A stretch of 37,913 bases of DNA from an uncultured Ruminococcus sp. (GTDB lineage Bacteria; Bacillota; Clostridia; Monoglobales; Monoglobaceae), in contig CADBUP010000186.1 in the NCBI GenBank assembly GCA_902797885.1, positions 1-37,913 of the forward strand, read 5' to 3'. The notes below the pieces were generated by a model. The model ran no database searches, was not told the DNA's origin, and was given only the letters and a program-made list of their open reading frames with translations. Position 1 is the stretch's first letter, and each line of letters begins with the position of its first letter. Shown here in pieces: positions 11,899 through 19,621 of this stretch. Position numbers and translations under genes: made by a program.

Positions 11899-12177
11899 AT
11901 GGATATAAACGAATTATTAACATATTTGTTCACGCCAATTGCGCAAGTAGCGCTAATTATGGCGCTGGCGGAGCTAGTCAAACGAGTAGGACTAGACAAA
12001 AGATTTATTCCGCTTGTAGATTTGGCGCTTGGAATACTGAGCGGCGTAGTGATTTACACTATCTACAAAGGGATGCACCCAATAGAAGGTGTCTTAATTG
12101 GCATAGCGCTAGGCTTGTCAGCTTGTGGTCTATTCTCTGGTGTGAAAAATGTAACTGAAAAGATAAAGGAGGATTAA
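11899..12177 (+). CDS. Phage holin
   Basis: 92 residues from ATG 11899 (AAAGGAGG 7 bases before). Two to three hydrophobic segments: LLTYLFTPIAQVALIMALAEL, FIPLVDLALGILSGVVIYTIYKG, and VLIGIALGLSACGLFSGV. The pattern of GLDKRFIPLVDLALGI followed by a short loop and a Gly-rich helix resembles the holin type found with Listeria phage A118 and relatives. Holins form membrane holes that let the endolysin reach the wall; the amidase gene lies 300 bases downstream. It has its own promoter and is insulated by terminators. Confidence 0.85.
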   Translation: MDINELLTYLFTPIAQVALIMALAELVKRVGLDKRFIPLVDLALGILSGVVIYTIYKGMHPIEGVLIGIALGLSACGLFSGVKNVTEKIKED

Positions 12178-12179
12178 AA

Positions 12180-12365
12180 ATGGGGTCTTGGACAATTGAA
12201 GATCATTTGAAAGCAGCACTTAATAGATTGAAAACTAAAAATGCTGAATTACCTTGCAGAGAAAACTCGCTGGCAATAACTAAAATTGAAGAAGCTCTTA
12301 TGTGGCTTGACCATCGAACAAAAGACCGCCAAGCTCGTGGGGTGGAAGGAACAAAGGAGGATTAA
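12180..12365 (+). CDS. Small protein of unknown function in the lysis operon (61 aa)
   Basis: AAAGGAGG sits 7 bases before ATG 12180, two bases after the holin stop. The product is a soluble, mostly helical protein (TIEDHLKAALNRLKTKNAEL ... ITKIEEALMWLDHRTKDRQ). Similar small helical proteins often lie beside phage lysis genes; this run resembles phage Acb2-like or DUF-type proteins only vaguely, so I assign no function. Confidence 0.6.
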   Translation: MGSWTIEDHLKAALNRLKTKNAELPCRENSLAITKIEEALMWLDHRTKDRQARGVEGTKED

Positions 12366-12366
12366 C

Positions 12367-12501
12367 ATGGCTAAGAAAAAAGCGCCTGTGTTAAACAGCG
12401 AAGCCGAAGTAAAAACAAGCATTTTAAACGAAATGGATGAAATCGGGCCGGGCATTATTCCGGATGATGTAAAAGAAAATGCAAAGAAGGAGAGCGAATA
12501 A
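12367..12501 (+). CDS. Small acidic protein of unknown function (44 aa)
   Basis: AAAGGAGG lies 6 bases before ATG 12367, and the TAA shares its last base with the amidase ATG (TAATG). The start is Lys-rich (KKKAP) and the rest acidic (NEMDEIGPGIIPDDVKEN). It is likely co-translated with the amidase. No family recognised. Confidence 0.55.
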   Translation: MAKKKAPVLNSEAEVKTSILNEMDEIGPGIIPDDVKENAKKESE

Positions 12502-13451
12502 TGAGCCATTCACCACTAGCAACTATTTCAGTGCCAGCCAACGGCAATAACTACACTTATGGCCGACCAAATGGCGGTATCACTAAAATCACCGTTCATC
12601 ACATGGCCGGTGTGCTATCAGCGGAGCGCTGTGGCCAGATATTCCAAAACCCAAACCGCCATGGCTCATCGCACTATGGCATCGGCTTAGATGGCGAAAT
12701 TGCGACCTATGTGGAAGAAGAAAACACCGCATGGACAGATAGCAACTGGGATAGCAATATTCACTCGGTCACTATTGAAAACTCGAACTGTGACACTGGT
12801 GGCGATTGGCCAGTATCAGATGCCACCTTTGATTCGCTTGTGAAGCTCGTGGCCGATATTGCAAAGCGCAACGGTCTTGGCACACTTGTAGCCGGTAAGA
12901 ACCTCACATGGCACTCAATGTATGCAGCCACTTCATGTCCGGGCAATTATTTGCGAGATAGAATGAACGAGATCGCTGAGAAAGCCAACGCAATCAATAG
13001 CCAAGCACCGCAACCAACACCAACTCCAACACCAACCCCAAGCACCGGCTTTAATGTAGGCGATGCAGTTACGCTCAAAAACTGGGTTGACTACAACGGC
13101 ACACCACTACGACAAACCCGCGACTTTTATTACATCAGCCAAATAAATGGTGATAGAGCTGTGTTATGCGCCGATAGCGTGGATGGCGCGGTATATTGCG
13201 CCGCTAACACAAATAACCTCGCCAAAGTAGGCGATGCACCAGCACCAGCACCAGCACCGAAAGCATTTGAAATAGGGGATAGAGTGCTGCCTATCAATTG
13301 GGTAGATTTCACCGGTACGCCACTCCGCCAGACGCGCGACTACTACTTCATAAGCCAATTGGCTGGCAATAGAGCTGTGCTTCGTGCAGATGATGCCAAT
13401 GACGGGCCGATTTATGCGGCGGTAAATACAGATAACCTCCGGCTCGTCTAG
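12501..13451 (+). CDS. N-acetylmuramoyl-L-alanine amidase endolysin with two C-terminal repeats
   Basis: 316 residues. The Amidase_2 (T7 lysozyme-like) domain spans about 8-160, with zinc ligands visible as H33 (TVHHMAG), H138 and C146 (WHSMYAATSCPG); the catalytic region includes GSSHYGIGLDGEI. It cleaves the bond between muramic acid and L-Ala in peptidoglycan. A Pro-Thr linker follows, then two homologous segments of about 60 residues (183-245 and 255-316), each with VGDAVTLKNWVDYNGTPLRQ-like starts and a RAVL core. They are separated by a Pro-Ala linker and are likely SH3-type wall-binding repeats. Complete, no signal peptide, so it needs the holin upstream. Confidence 0.93.
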   Translation: MSHSPLATISVPANGNNYTYGRPNGGITKITVHHMAGVLSAERCGQIFQNPNRHGSSHYGIGLDGEIATYVEEENTAWTDSNWDSNIHSVTIENSNCDTGGDWPVSDATFDSLVKLVADIAKRNGLGTLVAGKNLTWHSMYAATSCPGNYLRDRMNEIAEKANAINSQAPQPTPTPTPTPSTGFNVGDAVTLKNWVDYNGTPLRQTRDFYYISQINGDRAVLCADSVDGAVYCAANTNNLAKVGDAPAPAPAPKAFEIGDRVLPINWVDFTGTPLRQTRDYYFISQLAGNRAVLRADDANDGPIYAAVNTDNLRLV

Positions 13452-13470
13452 CCCATAGGTAAGAGCGCCC

Positions 13471-13836
13471 ATGTGGAAAAGCTGTGCAAAATGTCATAAG
13501 ATTCATCCAGCTAACTACCAATGCAACGCCGGTAGGATAGCCCGCAAAGTAACCCCAGACCAAAAGCTAAGAAGCACAAGCAGATGGCAAACAAAGCGTG
13601 AGGAAATAAAGGATGCGAGCAAGTGGCTGTGTGCTATATGTCTTGAAGAAGGTGTGTATAACTACAATGATTTAGAGGTTCATCACATCACTAAACTAAA
13701 AGACGATGCAGAAGGATTGTTAGATAACTACAACTTAATATGCTTATGCAAGCACCACCACGAGCTTGCCGATGCGGGCAAGATAGATGCTGAACATCTG
13801 AGAGAATTAGCGAAGAACCGCGAGAATACCGGATAA
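13471..13836 (+). CDS. HNH endonuclease (packaging-associated)
   Basis: 121 residues. Cys pairs (CAKC near the start, CAICLEEG mid-protein) precede the HNH motif LEVHHITKLKDDAEGLLDNYNLICLCKHHHELA, where the His pair, the Asn and the last His form the active site. HNH nucleases placed near terminase genes help cos cleavage and terminase activity in HK97-like phages. Here a methyltransferase lies between it and the small terminase, which is unusual. It follows the endolysin by 19 bases. Confidence 0.9.
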   Translation: MWKSCAKCHKIHPANYQCNAGRIARKVTPDQKLRSTSRWQTKREEIKDASKWLCAICLEEGVYNYNDLEVHHITKLKDDAEGLLDNYNLICLCKHHHELADAGKIDAEHLRELAKNRENTG

Positions 13837-14027
13837 CCCCCCCTAGGGGTACGATAGGGGAGCAAAGTGACTTCCACACAACTCGCCCACCTTCAAATAC
13901 AAAAATAACGATTTTCCATGAGTTTTTTGGAAAAAGCGTATAAAACTAGGGGAAATCCCTCTAAAACGGTTTAATTTGCGCCAAAACGCGGCAAAACTAA
14001 AAAGAGGGGTGAAAATAAGGAGATAAG
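13837..14027. other. Intergenic region after HNH; candidate cos/packaging region
   Basis: 190 bases without a gene. It begins with seven C bases, then the palindrome CCCCTAGGGG (13840-13849), then ACGATAGGGG. In many cos-type phages the cohesive end lies between the HNH gene and terminase, with C/G-rich palindromes. I cannot identify the cut site from sequence alone. The rest is AT-rich with no clear hairpin or promoter. An AAGGAG just before 14028 serves the methyltransferase. Confidence 0.3.
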
Positions 14028-15342
14028 ATGAATAAATTGCCTGTCAACCCCACGGGGGGGGGGGGGACACTTACAAGAAACTAAAAAGGAGGCGGCCAAG
14101 CTGCCAGAATATCCAAACATACCAATCGCTGACCTCGCGCCATACGAACGAAACGCGCGAACGCACAGCGATGAGCAAATAGAGAAGATTAAAAACTCAA
14201 TTAACGAATTTGGCTTTGTCGCACCGGTCATAATTGACGAAAACAATATGATTCTTGCCGGACATGGCCGTGTGGAAGCTGCAAAGGATGCCGGACTAAA
14301 TGAAGTGCCATACCGACGCATCACAAATTTGAATGAAGACCAGAAGAAAGCCTACATTCTAGCCGATAACAAACTTTCAGATATGGCCGGCTGGGATGAG
14401 GAAATGTTGCGCGAAGAACTGGCCTCTATTTCCCTTGATATGGCGGACTTCGGTTTTGACGAGATTATAGAAGAAAATATAGAGCTAACCGAAGACGACT
14501 TTGACGAAACCGAAGATAAAGTGGAAGCTGTTGCTAAAACAGGGGAACTATACCAACTAGGCGATCACCGGCTTTTATGCGGCGACTCAACCAGCGAGGA
14601 AGACGTGTGGCACCTCATGAAAGACGAAGAAGCCGACCTTGTAGTCACCGACCCGCCGTACAATGTGAATGTATCAAATAGCGAGGGCTTAACTATTGAA
14701 AATGACAACATGGACGAAGTAGCCTTTGTGGATTTCCTAGACGAAGCTTTTGCAAATATGGCTCGCCATCTTAAAGAGGGCGGCGCATTTTATGTTTGGC
14801 ACGCTACTAATAGTGTAGTGGCCTTTAAAACAACACTAGAGGGAAATGGCCTTATAGTTAAGCAGGAGCTTGTATGGAATAAGAGCCAACTTGTAATGGG
14901 TCGCCAGGATTATCAATGGAAACACGAGCCGTGCTTTTATGGATGGAAACCCGGAGCAGCACATTATTTTACCGATAAACGCACTTACACCACCGTTATA
15001 AACGAAAAGCCAATAGAAATAGATAAGCTAACGCGAGAAGATGCCATAAAAATGCTTAAAAAGGTTTATGCGCTAGAAAACACCGTGCTTAATTACGATA
15101 AGCCAAAACATAACGATTTACACCCTACAATGAAACCACTAGACCTTATAGGCCACCAAATTAAAAACAGCAGCAGGCCAGGCGAAATTGTGCTTGACTT
15201 ATTTGGTGGCAGCGGAAGCACTTTGATGGCGTGCGAGCAACTAGGCCGTAAATGCCGAATGATGGAATACGACCCGCACTATGTAGACGTGATTATCGCA
15301 CGTTGGGAAAAAATGACCGGTAAAAAGGCGGTGAAATTATGA
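14028..15342 (+). CDS. ParB-domain DNA methyltransferase, out of frame at a G13 tract (phase-variable)
   Basis: The start ATG 14028 has AAGGAG 7 bases before it, but with 13 G bases at 14054-14066 the frame stops after 18 codons. With one G fewer, translation runs through GGGG-HLQETKKEAAKLPEYPNIP into the full enzyme, 437 residues. The N-terminal ParB-like domain (ADLAPYERNARTHSDEQIEKI ... ILAGHGRVEAAKDAG) is followed by a beta-class N4/N6 amino-methyltransferase: catalytic motif TDPPYNV, target region, and SAM-binding DLFGGSGSTLMACEQLGR near the end. Beta-class order (DPPY before FxGxG) is normal for this fusion. The next internal ATG in frame (14248) would remove most of the ParB domain and lacks a ribosome site. 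No partner restriction gene is seen. It likely protects phage DNA or alters expression when ON. Confidence 0.85.
14054..14066 (+). repeat. Homopolymer tract of 13 G in the methyltransferase 5' end
   Basis: Thirteen G bases in an otherwise AT-leaning region, placed 26 bases after the start codon. Such tracts slip during replication and switch genes on and off. 12 or 15 G would be ON here; 13 and 14 are OFF. Confidence 0.9.
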
Positions 15343-15344
15343 TG

Positions 15345-15353
15345 TGATAAAAT
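15345..15353 (+). promoter_or_regulatory. Extended -10 promoter of the packaging genes
   Basis: TGATAAAAT, about 24 bases before the small terminase start. Confidence 0.55.
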
Positions 15354-15376
15354 AGAAGCATAAGGAGCATAAAACC

Positions 15377-15751
15377 ATGACTAAAAGTCTCAATGAACAA
15401 GCCCAAGAAATTATAAAAATTGCCGAGGATTCCGGCGTTCAATCTAACTTTTTCTTTTTGACAACATTTAAGCGGTACCAAGTGCAGCTTAACATTTTGG
15501 CGGATTTAGAAAAACAGATTAAGTCCAGAGGTTCAACGGTAACAAAAGAATATGTGAAAGGCCGCCAAAACCTGTATTCTAATCCAGCGGTGTCCGATTA
15601 CAACCGCACCACAGATAGCGCCAATAAAACCGTGTCAACTTTGATGAAAATTATTAAAAGCTTTAATGTTGGTGATGATGCCGATAAGGAAAAAGACGAC
15701 TTAATGGCAGCGATAAATGGCGGTGACGATTATGACGAGGAAGATAACTGA
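15377..15751 (+). CDS. terS: Terminase small subunit (P27 family), probable
   Basis: 124 residues. Its middle, GSTVTKEYVKGRQNLYSNPAVSDYNRTTDSANKTVSTLMKIIKSF, has the spacing of P27-type small terminases (a start helix, a short NP loop and a long helix). The protein binds DNA at the packaging site and recruits the large subunit. The place directly before the large terminase supports this. The acidic C-terminus (DDADKEKDD ... DDYDEEDN) overlaps the next gene by 35 bases. AAGGAGC lies 9 bases before ATG 15377. Confidence 0.75.
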   Translation: MTKSLNEQAQEIIKIAEDSGVQSNFFFLTTFKRYQVQLNILADLEKQIKSRGSTVTKEYVKGRQNLYSNPAVSDYNRTTDSANKTVSTLMKIIKSFNVGDDADKEKDDLMAAINGGDDYDEEDN

Positions 15752-17426
15752 TTGTAAAGCATATCAGTTTTGCCAGCGCTCCATAGACCAAGAAACTACC
15801 CCGAAATATGTCAAACTTCAAATGGCCGATTTCATGCGAATTTGCGAGGGCAAAAACGACAAATACATGATAAGCGGCAAGAAGCTCAAACAGCTCGAAA
15901 ACATTTTGAAAATCCTAATAATGCCAAAGGGTTTAAAAGCCGGTCAAACTCTTTATGATTGCACCATGGGCTACCAATGGCTATTCTACACCGCTATTCT
16001 TTGCGTGGTGCATCGCGACAACCCAAACCGCCGCCGCTACGAAACCGGAGTGCTAGAACTATGCCGCAAAAACTTTAAAACTTACACAATTGCCTCCATC
16101 TTTATTTTGTTATTTCTTACCGAGCCAAAGTTTTCAAAGTTTTTCAGTGTAGCGCCAGATGGCACACTGAGCCGCGAGGTGCGCGAGGCTATCACGGAAA
16201 CGCTTAAAAGCTCGCCAATGGTTTACCAATCCGGCGATGGCGTGAGGTTTAAGATTTTGCGAGATAGCATAGAATTTAAGCCACAGCAAACCAAATACTA
16301 CCCGCTATCATACAGCACTAGCCGTATGGATGGTCGTTTGCCTAATGCCTTTATCGCTGATGAGGTGGGCGCGCTGCCAAGCAACTACGCAATAGAAGCC
16401 ATGAGATCTGGGCAGCTTAACATTTTGAATAAGCTCGGCTTCATTATCTCCACCAAATACCCCACAATAGATAACCCATTCGAGGATGAAGTAGGCTACT
16501 CTAAAAAAGTGCTAGATGGTCTTGAAAAAGACGAAACCCGCTTTGCGCTGCTCTATGAGCCGGATGATGTGAAAGGCTGGGAAAGCAATGACCTTATTTT
16601 GCAACAAGCCAACCCAGTAGCGCTAGAAATACCGGAAATCTGGGAAGATTTGATTAAAAAGCGCGCCTACGCCATAGCGGTGGAGAGCGCCAGAGAGAAC
16701 TTTATAACCAAGCACTGTAATATCATTTATGCAAATGATTCAGAAGGCTACATCCAGCTTAACGACTTGCGCGCGTGCAAGGTGGCCAATATAGACTGGC
16801 AAGGCCGTGTGGTTTATTTAGGGCTTGACCTTTCAATGTCTGGCGATAATACCAGCGTGTCAATGCTTGCACTAGATGATGATAACAGCATACTAGCCGA
16901 GAGCTGGGCTTTCATCCCAGAAGGGCGCATAGATGAAAAGACCGTAAGCGAAAAGGTCAATTACCGTGAGCTAATAAAGACCGGTAAGGTGATGGCTTGT
17001 GGCGATAAGATTATAGATTATGGCTATGTGGAAAACTTTATTATGGGCATAGAAGAAAAGTATGGTGTGCAGATACAAGCCATTGGCTTCGATAAGTGGA
17101 ACGCTATGAGTACAGCCCAGAAGCTCGAAAACGCCGGTTATAACATGGTAGAAGTAAAGCAACATTCTAGCGTATTGCATCCACCCACCAAGCTGCTCAA
17201 AGAGAAGGTGTTAAGCGGTGAATTTCAATACTCAAATAACAATCTATACGAGATTAACTTTCAAAATGCGCGCTGCACTTACGATACTAATAAAAATATG
17301 TATGTCAATAAGAAAAAGTCAAATGGCAAGGTAGATATGGTTGTAAGCACGATTATTGCTACTTATTTGCTCGAACAAGACGCTTTACTTGACCAAGCTG
17401 GCGGATTTACCGTGCAAGTGGTTTAA
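15717..17426 (+). CDS. terL: Terminase large subunit
   Basis: 569 residues. The ATPase domain has a Terminase_1-type Walker A variant (CRKNFKT, residues 116-122) and Walker B FIADEVGA (about 212-219). The nuclease domain begins YLGLDLSMSGDNTS (metal Asp 371), then GFDKWNA (457-463) and KVDMVVSTIIATYLLEQ. It pumps and cuts phage DNA. An ATG at 15732 after GGCGGTGA is an equally good start and would save five residues. The CRKN-KT loop lacks the usual second Gly, as in some members of this family. Complete length for the family. Confidence 0.93.
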   Translation: MAVTIMTRKITDCKAYQFCQRSIDQETTPKYVKLQMADFMRICEGKNDKYMISGKKLKQLENILKILIMPKGLKAGQTLYDCTMGYQWLFYTAILCVVHRDNPNRRRYETGVLELCRKNFKTYTIASIFILLFLTEPKFSKFFSVAPDGTLSREVREAITETLKSSPMVYQSGDGVRFKILRDSIEFKPQQTKYYPLSYSTSRMDGRLPNAFIADEVGALPSNYAIEAMRSGQLNILNKLGFIISTKYPTIDNPFEDEVGYSKKVLDGLEKDETRFALLYEPDDVKGWESNDLILQQANPVALEIPEIWEDLIKKRAYAIAVESARENFITKHCNIIYANDSEGYIQLNDLRACKVANIDWQGRVVYLGLDLSMSGDNTSVSMLALDDDNSILAESWAFIPEGRIDEKTVSEKVNYRELIKTGKVMACGDKIIDYGYVENFIMGIEEKYGVQIQAIGFDKWNAMSTAQKLENAGYNMVEVKQHSSVLHPPTKLLKEKVLSGEFQYSNNNLYEINFQNARCTYDTNKNMYVNKKKSNGKVDMVVSTIIATYLLEQDALLDQAGGFTVQVV

Positions 17427-17430
17427 CGCG

Positions 17431-17466
17431 CGGTATAGCGTATATTTTGCGAAATACGCTATACCG
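17431..17466. repeat. Perfect 12-bp inverted repeat between terminase and portal
   Basis: CGGTATAGCGTA and TACGCTATACCG pair perfectly around a 12-base spacer that can extend the stem by three further pairs. No T run follows, so it is not a standard terminator. It may be an RNA-processing hairpin or an operator for the portal promoter 60 bases downstream. Confidence 0.7.
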
Positions 17467-17492
17467 TAAAAAAGTGAAATACCATACAAAAT

Positions 17493-17531
17493 TGTGGAAA
17501 AACCTGTGGAAAAATATTTTTGTAGTATAAT
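17493..17531 (+). promoter_or_regulatory. Portal promoter with tandem TGTGGAAAA boxes
   Basis: TATAAT at 17526-17531 precedes the portal ribosome site. Just upstream are two exact TGTGGAAAA boxes (17493-17501 and 17505-17513) separated by ACC. On the other strand each reads TTTTCCACA, which fits the relaxed DnaA-box consensus TTWTNCACA. The same pair recurs upstream of the capsid gene. Confidence 0.5.
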
Positions 17532-17553
17532 AAAACCAAAAGGATATTAAAAA

Positions 17554-18888
17554 ATGGCACTATTTGACTTCTTAAGAAAACGAGATGACAGCGGCGATGC
17601 GCCAGCACCCGCTCCCACGCCAGCCATCGAGCCACCGGTGGATGATGTGTTATTAAAAGCCATGCTTTCGGGCGAACCTATCACCCGCAAGCAAGCTATG
17701 ACCATTCCGGCGGTAAGCGCCGCGGTGGACTTTATAAGCAACACTATTGCGGCCATGCCAGTGAAGCTCTACAAGTATGTAGAAAGCACCGGAACGGTGA
17801 AAAGCATGGATAGTGATAGCCGTGTGGCGCTGCTCAATGGCGATACAAAAGATACTTTGGATGCGTTCCAAATGAAGAAAGCCATGGTGGAAGATTACCT
17901 CATGGGAAAAGGCGGCTACCTTTACATAAGGCGCTACCGCAACGAAGTAACCGGACTATTCCATGTGAGCGATGACTACATAGCACCCCAAATTATAAAC
18001 CCCGACCCAATTCATAAAAACTACAAGCTTTTCGTATGGGAAAACCAATACGACTTATTTGATTTCGTGAAGCTGCTCCGCAATACCACTACTGGCGCTT
18101 ATGGTGTGGGATTAACCGAGGAAGTGGCGAAATGCCTTCAAACGGCCTATGCAACTTTGGTTTATCAGCTTTATATGGCGCAGAACGGCGGCAGCAAAAA
18201 AGGCTTTTTGAAATCAAAAGGCAAGCTAGACCAGAACGCAATCAATGCGCTCAAGCGAGCATGGCGCAATCTTTACTCTACCAATTCCGAAAATGTAGTG
18301 GTGCTTAATAACGGTCTAGAGTTTCAAGAGGCATCAAATTCCGCAGTGGAAATGCAGCTAGACCAGAATAAAAAGACCCTTACCGATGAAATCAAAGGCA
18401 TTTTCCACATATACGATGATGACTACTACCGCACTTTTAAAGAAGCAATCTATCCCATTGTAAAAGCCTTTGAAACGGCTCTAAACCGCGACTTATTACT
18501 TGAAAAAGAGAAGAAAAGCTACTTCTTTGAGCTTGATGTCAAAGAAATACTGCGTGTGAATATCAAAGAGCGATATGAAGCGTATAAGCTGGCCAAAGAA
18601 ACTGGTTTCATGACCATCAACGAAATCCGCCGTGCCGAGAACATGGAGCGCATTGAGGGCATGGATGTTATCAATGTTGGTCTGGCATCGGTGCTTTACG
18701 ATGTGAACAGCCACAAGTATTACACGCCGAATGTGGATAAGGTCACCGACCCCAACGATGGACACACCGGTACAAGTGATGGCACTGAGCCGGATGCAGC
18801 CACCAAGAAAGAAGATGAGCATTTGATAGAAGAAGATATAAACCACGAAGAATACACCCAAGAAGAAGAAGATGGGAATGTAATTTAA
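17554..18888 (+). CDS. Portal protein (HK97 family)
   Basis: 444 residues. The start MALFDFLRK, a Pro-Ala linker, then SGEPITRKQAMTIPAVSAAVDFISNTIAAMPVKLYK are typical of HK97-type portals. The middle has GGYLYIRRYRNEVTGL and the long-helix region; later PIVKAFETALNRDLL and ETGFMTINEIRRAENMERIEGMD mark the family C-terminus. The acidic tail (EEDINHEEYTQEEEDG) is extra. Twelve copies form the ring through which DNA passes and to which the connector joins. First gene of the head cluster, with its own promoter. Confidence 0.93.
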   Translation: MALFDFLRKRDDSGDAPAPAPTPAIEPPVDDVLLKAMLSGEPITRKQAMTIPAVSAAVDFISNTIAAMPVKLYKYVESTGTVKSMDSDSRVALLNGDTKDTLDAFQMKKAMVEDYLMGKGGYLYIRRYRNEVTGLFHVSDDYIAPQIINPDPIHKNYKLFVWENQYDLFDFVKLLRNTTTGAYGVGLTEEVAKCLQTAYATLVYQLYMAQNGGSKKGFLKSKGKLDQNAINALKRAWRNLYSTNSENVVVLNNGLEFQEASNSAVEMQLDQNKKTLTDEIKGIFHIYDDDYYRTFKEAIYPIVKAFETALNRDLLLEKEKKSYFFELDVKEILRVNIKERYEAYKLAKETGFMTINEIRRAENMERIEGMDVINVGLASVLYDVNSHKYYTPNVDKVTDPNDGHTGTSDGTEPDAATKKEDEHLIEEDINHEEYTQEEEDGNVI

Positions 18889-18910
18889 AAGCCTTGAAAG
18901 GAGGAAACAA

Positions 18911-19621
18911 GTGAAAGTAACAATAAGAGCGGATAGCGTAGAAATAGAAGGCTATGTAAACGCCATAGAACGCGCTTCTAAGCCACTTATGAGCCGAATA
19001 GGTAGATTTATCGAGCGCATATGCACTGGCGCGTTTAAAAAGGCCTTGTCGCGCGCAGAAGATGTGCATATTTTGCTCAACCATGACTGGAATAGGGATT
19101 TAGGTTCAATAAAGCAGGGCAATCTAGAACTAGAAGAAGATAACATAGGTTTGCACGCTCGTGCCACTATCACCGACCCCGAAGTGATAGAAGATGCGCG
19201 CCGTGGGAACTTGGTTGGCTGGTCATTCGGGTTTAAAGACCGTGATGTGGAAAACGCCACGGAAGATGGCTTGCCGCTTCGCAAAGTACGCGACTTGGAT
19301 TTATTTGAAGTGTCGCTGCTTAACCGAAAAATGACACCCGCCTATAATGGCACTCTGGTAACAACTCGCTCGGCTGAAGGTGAGGAAGATTTCCAATTCA
19401 GAGGCGAGCCACTGATGGTCGATGAAGTGGAAATAGAAACTGAAAATACTGTGAAAAACTCTGAGGAAAATGAACGCGCGACAGAGGAAAGCACAGCAGA
19501 AAGTGAAAGTCAAGAGCCAAAAGACGGGGATGTGGAAAAACCTGTGGAAAAAAATGGTAAAATAGACTACAATGAATATAGGAAGATAATAAAAGACATG
19601 AAGGAGGATAATTATGTCTAA
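18911..19621 (+). CDS. HK97-type prohead maturation protease
   Basis: 236 residues from a GTG start with AAAGGAGG 7 bases before. Core: VEIEGYVNAIERASKPL, GAFKKALSRAEDVHILLNHDWNRDLGS (catalytic His in ILLNH), DPEVIEDARRGNLVGWSFGFK and DLFEVSLLNRKMTPAY (Ser region). It cuts the delta domain off the capsid protein during head maturation. The C-terminal third is acidic and not conserved; it contains VEKPVEK, whose codons form the tandem TGTGGAAAA boxes. It overlaps the capsid gene by 8 bases. Confidence 0.92.
   Translation: MKVTIRADSVEIEGYVNAIERASKPLMSRIGRFIERICTGAFKKALSRAEDVHILLNHDWNRDLGSIKQGNLELEEDNIGLHARATITDPEVIEDARRGNLVGWSFGFKDRDVENATEDGLPLRKVRDLDLFEVSLLNRKMTPAYNGTLVTTRSAEGEEDFQFRGEPLMVDEVEIETENTVKNSEENERATEESTAESESQEPKDGDVEKPVEKNGKIDYNEYRKIIKDMKEDNYV
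19531..19563 (+). promoter_or_regulatory. Capsid promoter candidate with tandem TGTGGAAAA boxes inside the protease gene
   Basis: Two exact TGTGGAAAA boxes (19531-19539, 19543-19551), again separated by ACC, are followed by the extended -10 TGGTAAAAT (19555-19563). The first box ends 18 bases before the -10. The boxes encode VEK-P-VEK of the protease tail. An extra promoter directly before the major capsid gene makes sense for a highly expressed protein. Confidence 0.45.

Noticed and set aside
14101-15342. Methyltransferase starting at CTG 14101 or ATG 14248
   Set aside because: Neither has a ribosome site, and the second would cut the ParB domain. The ATG at 14028 with AAGGAG and the G tract explain the gene better.
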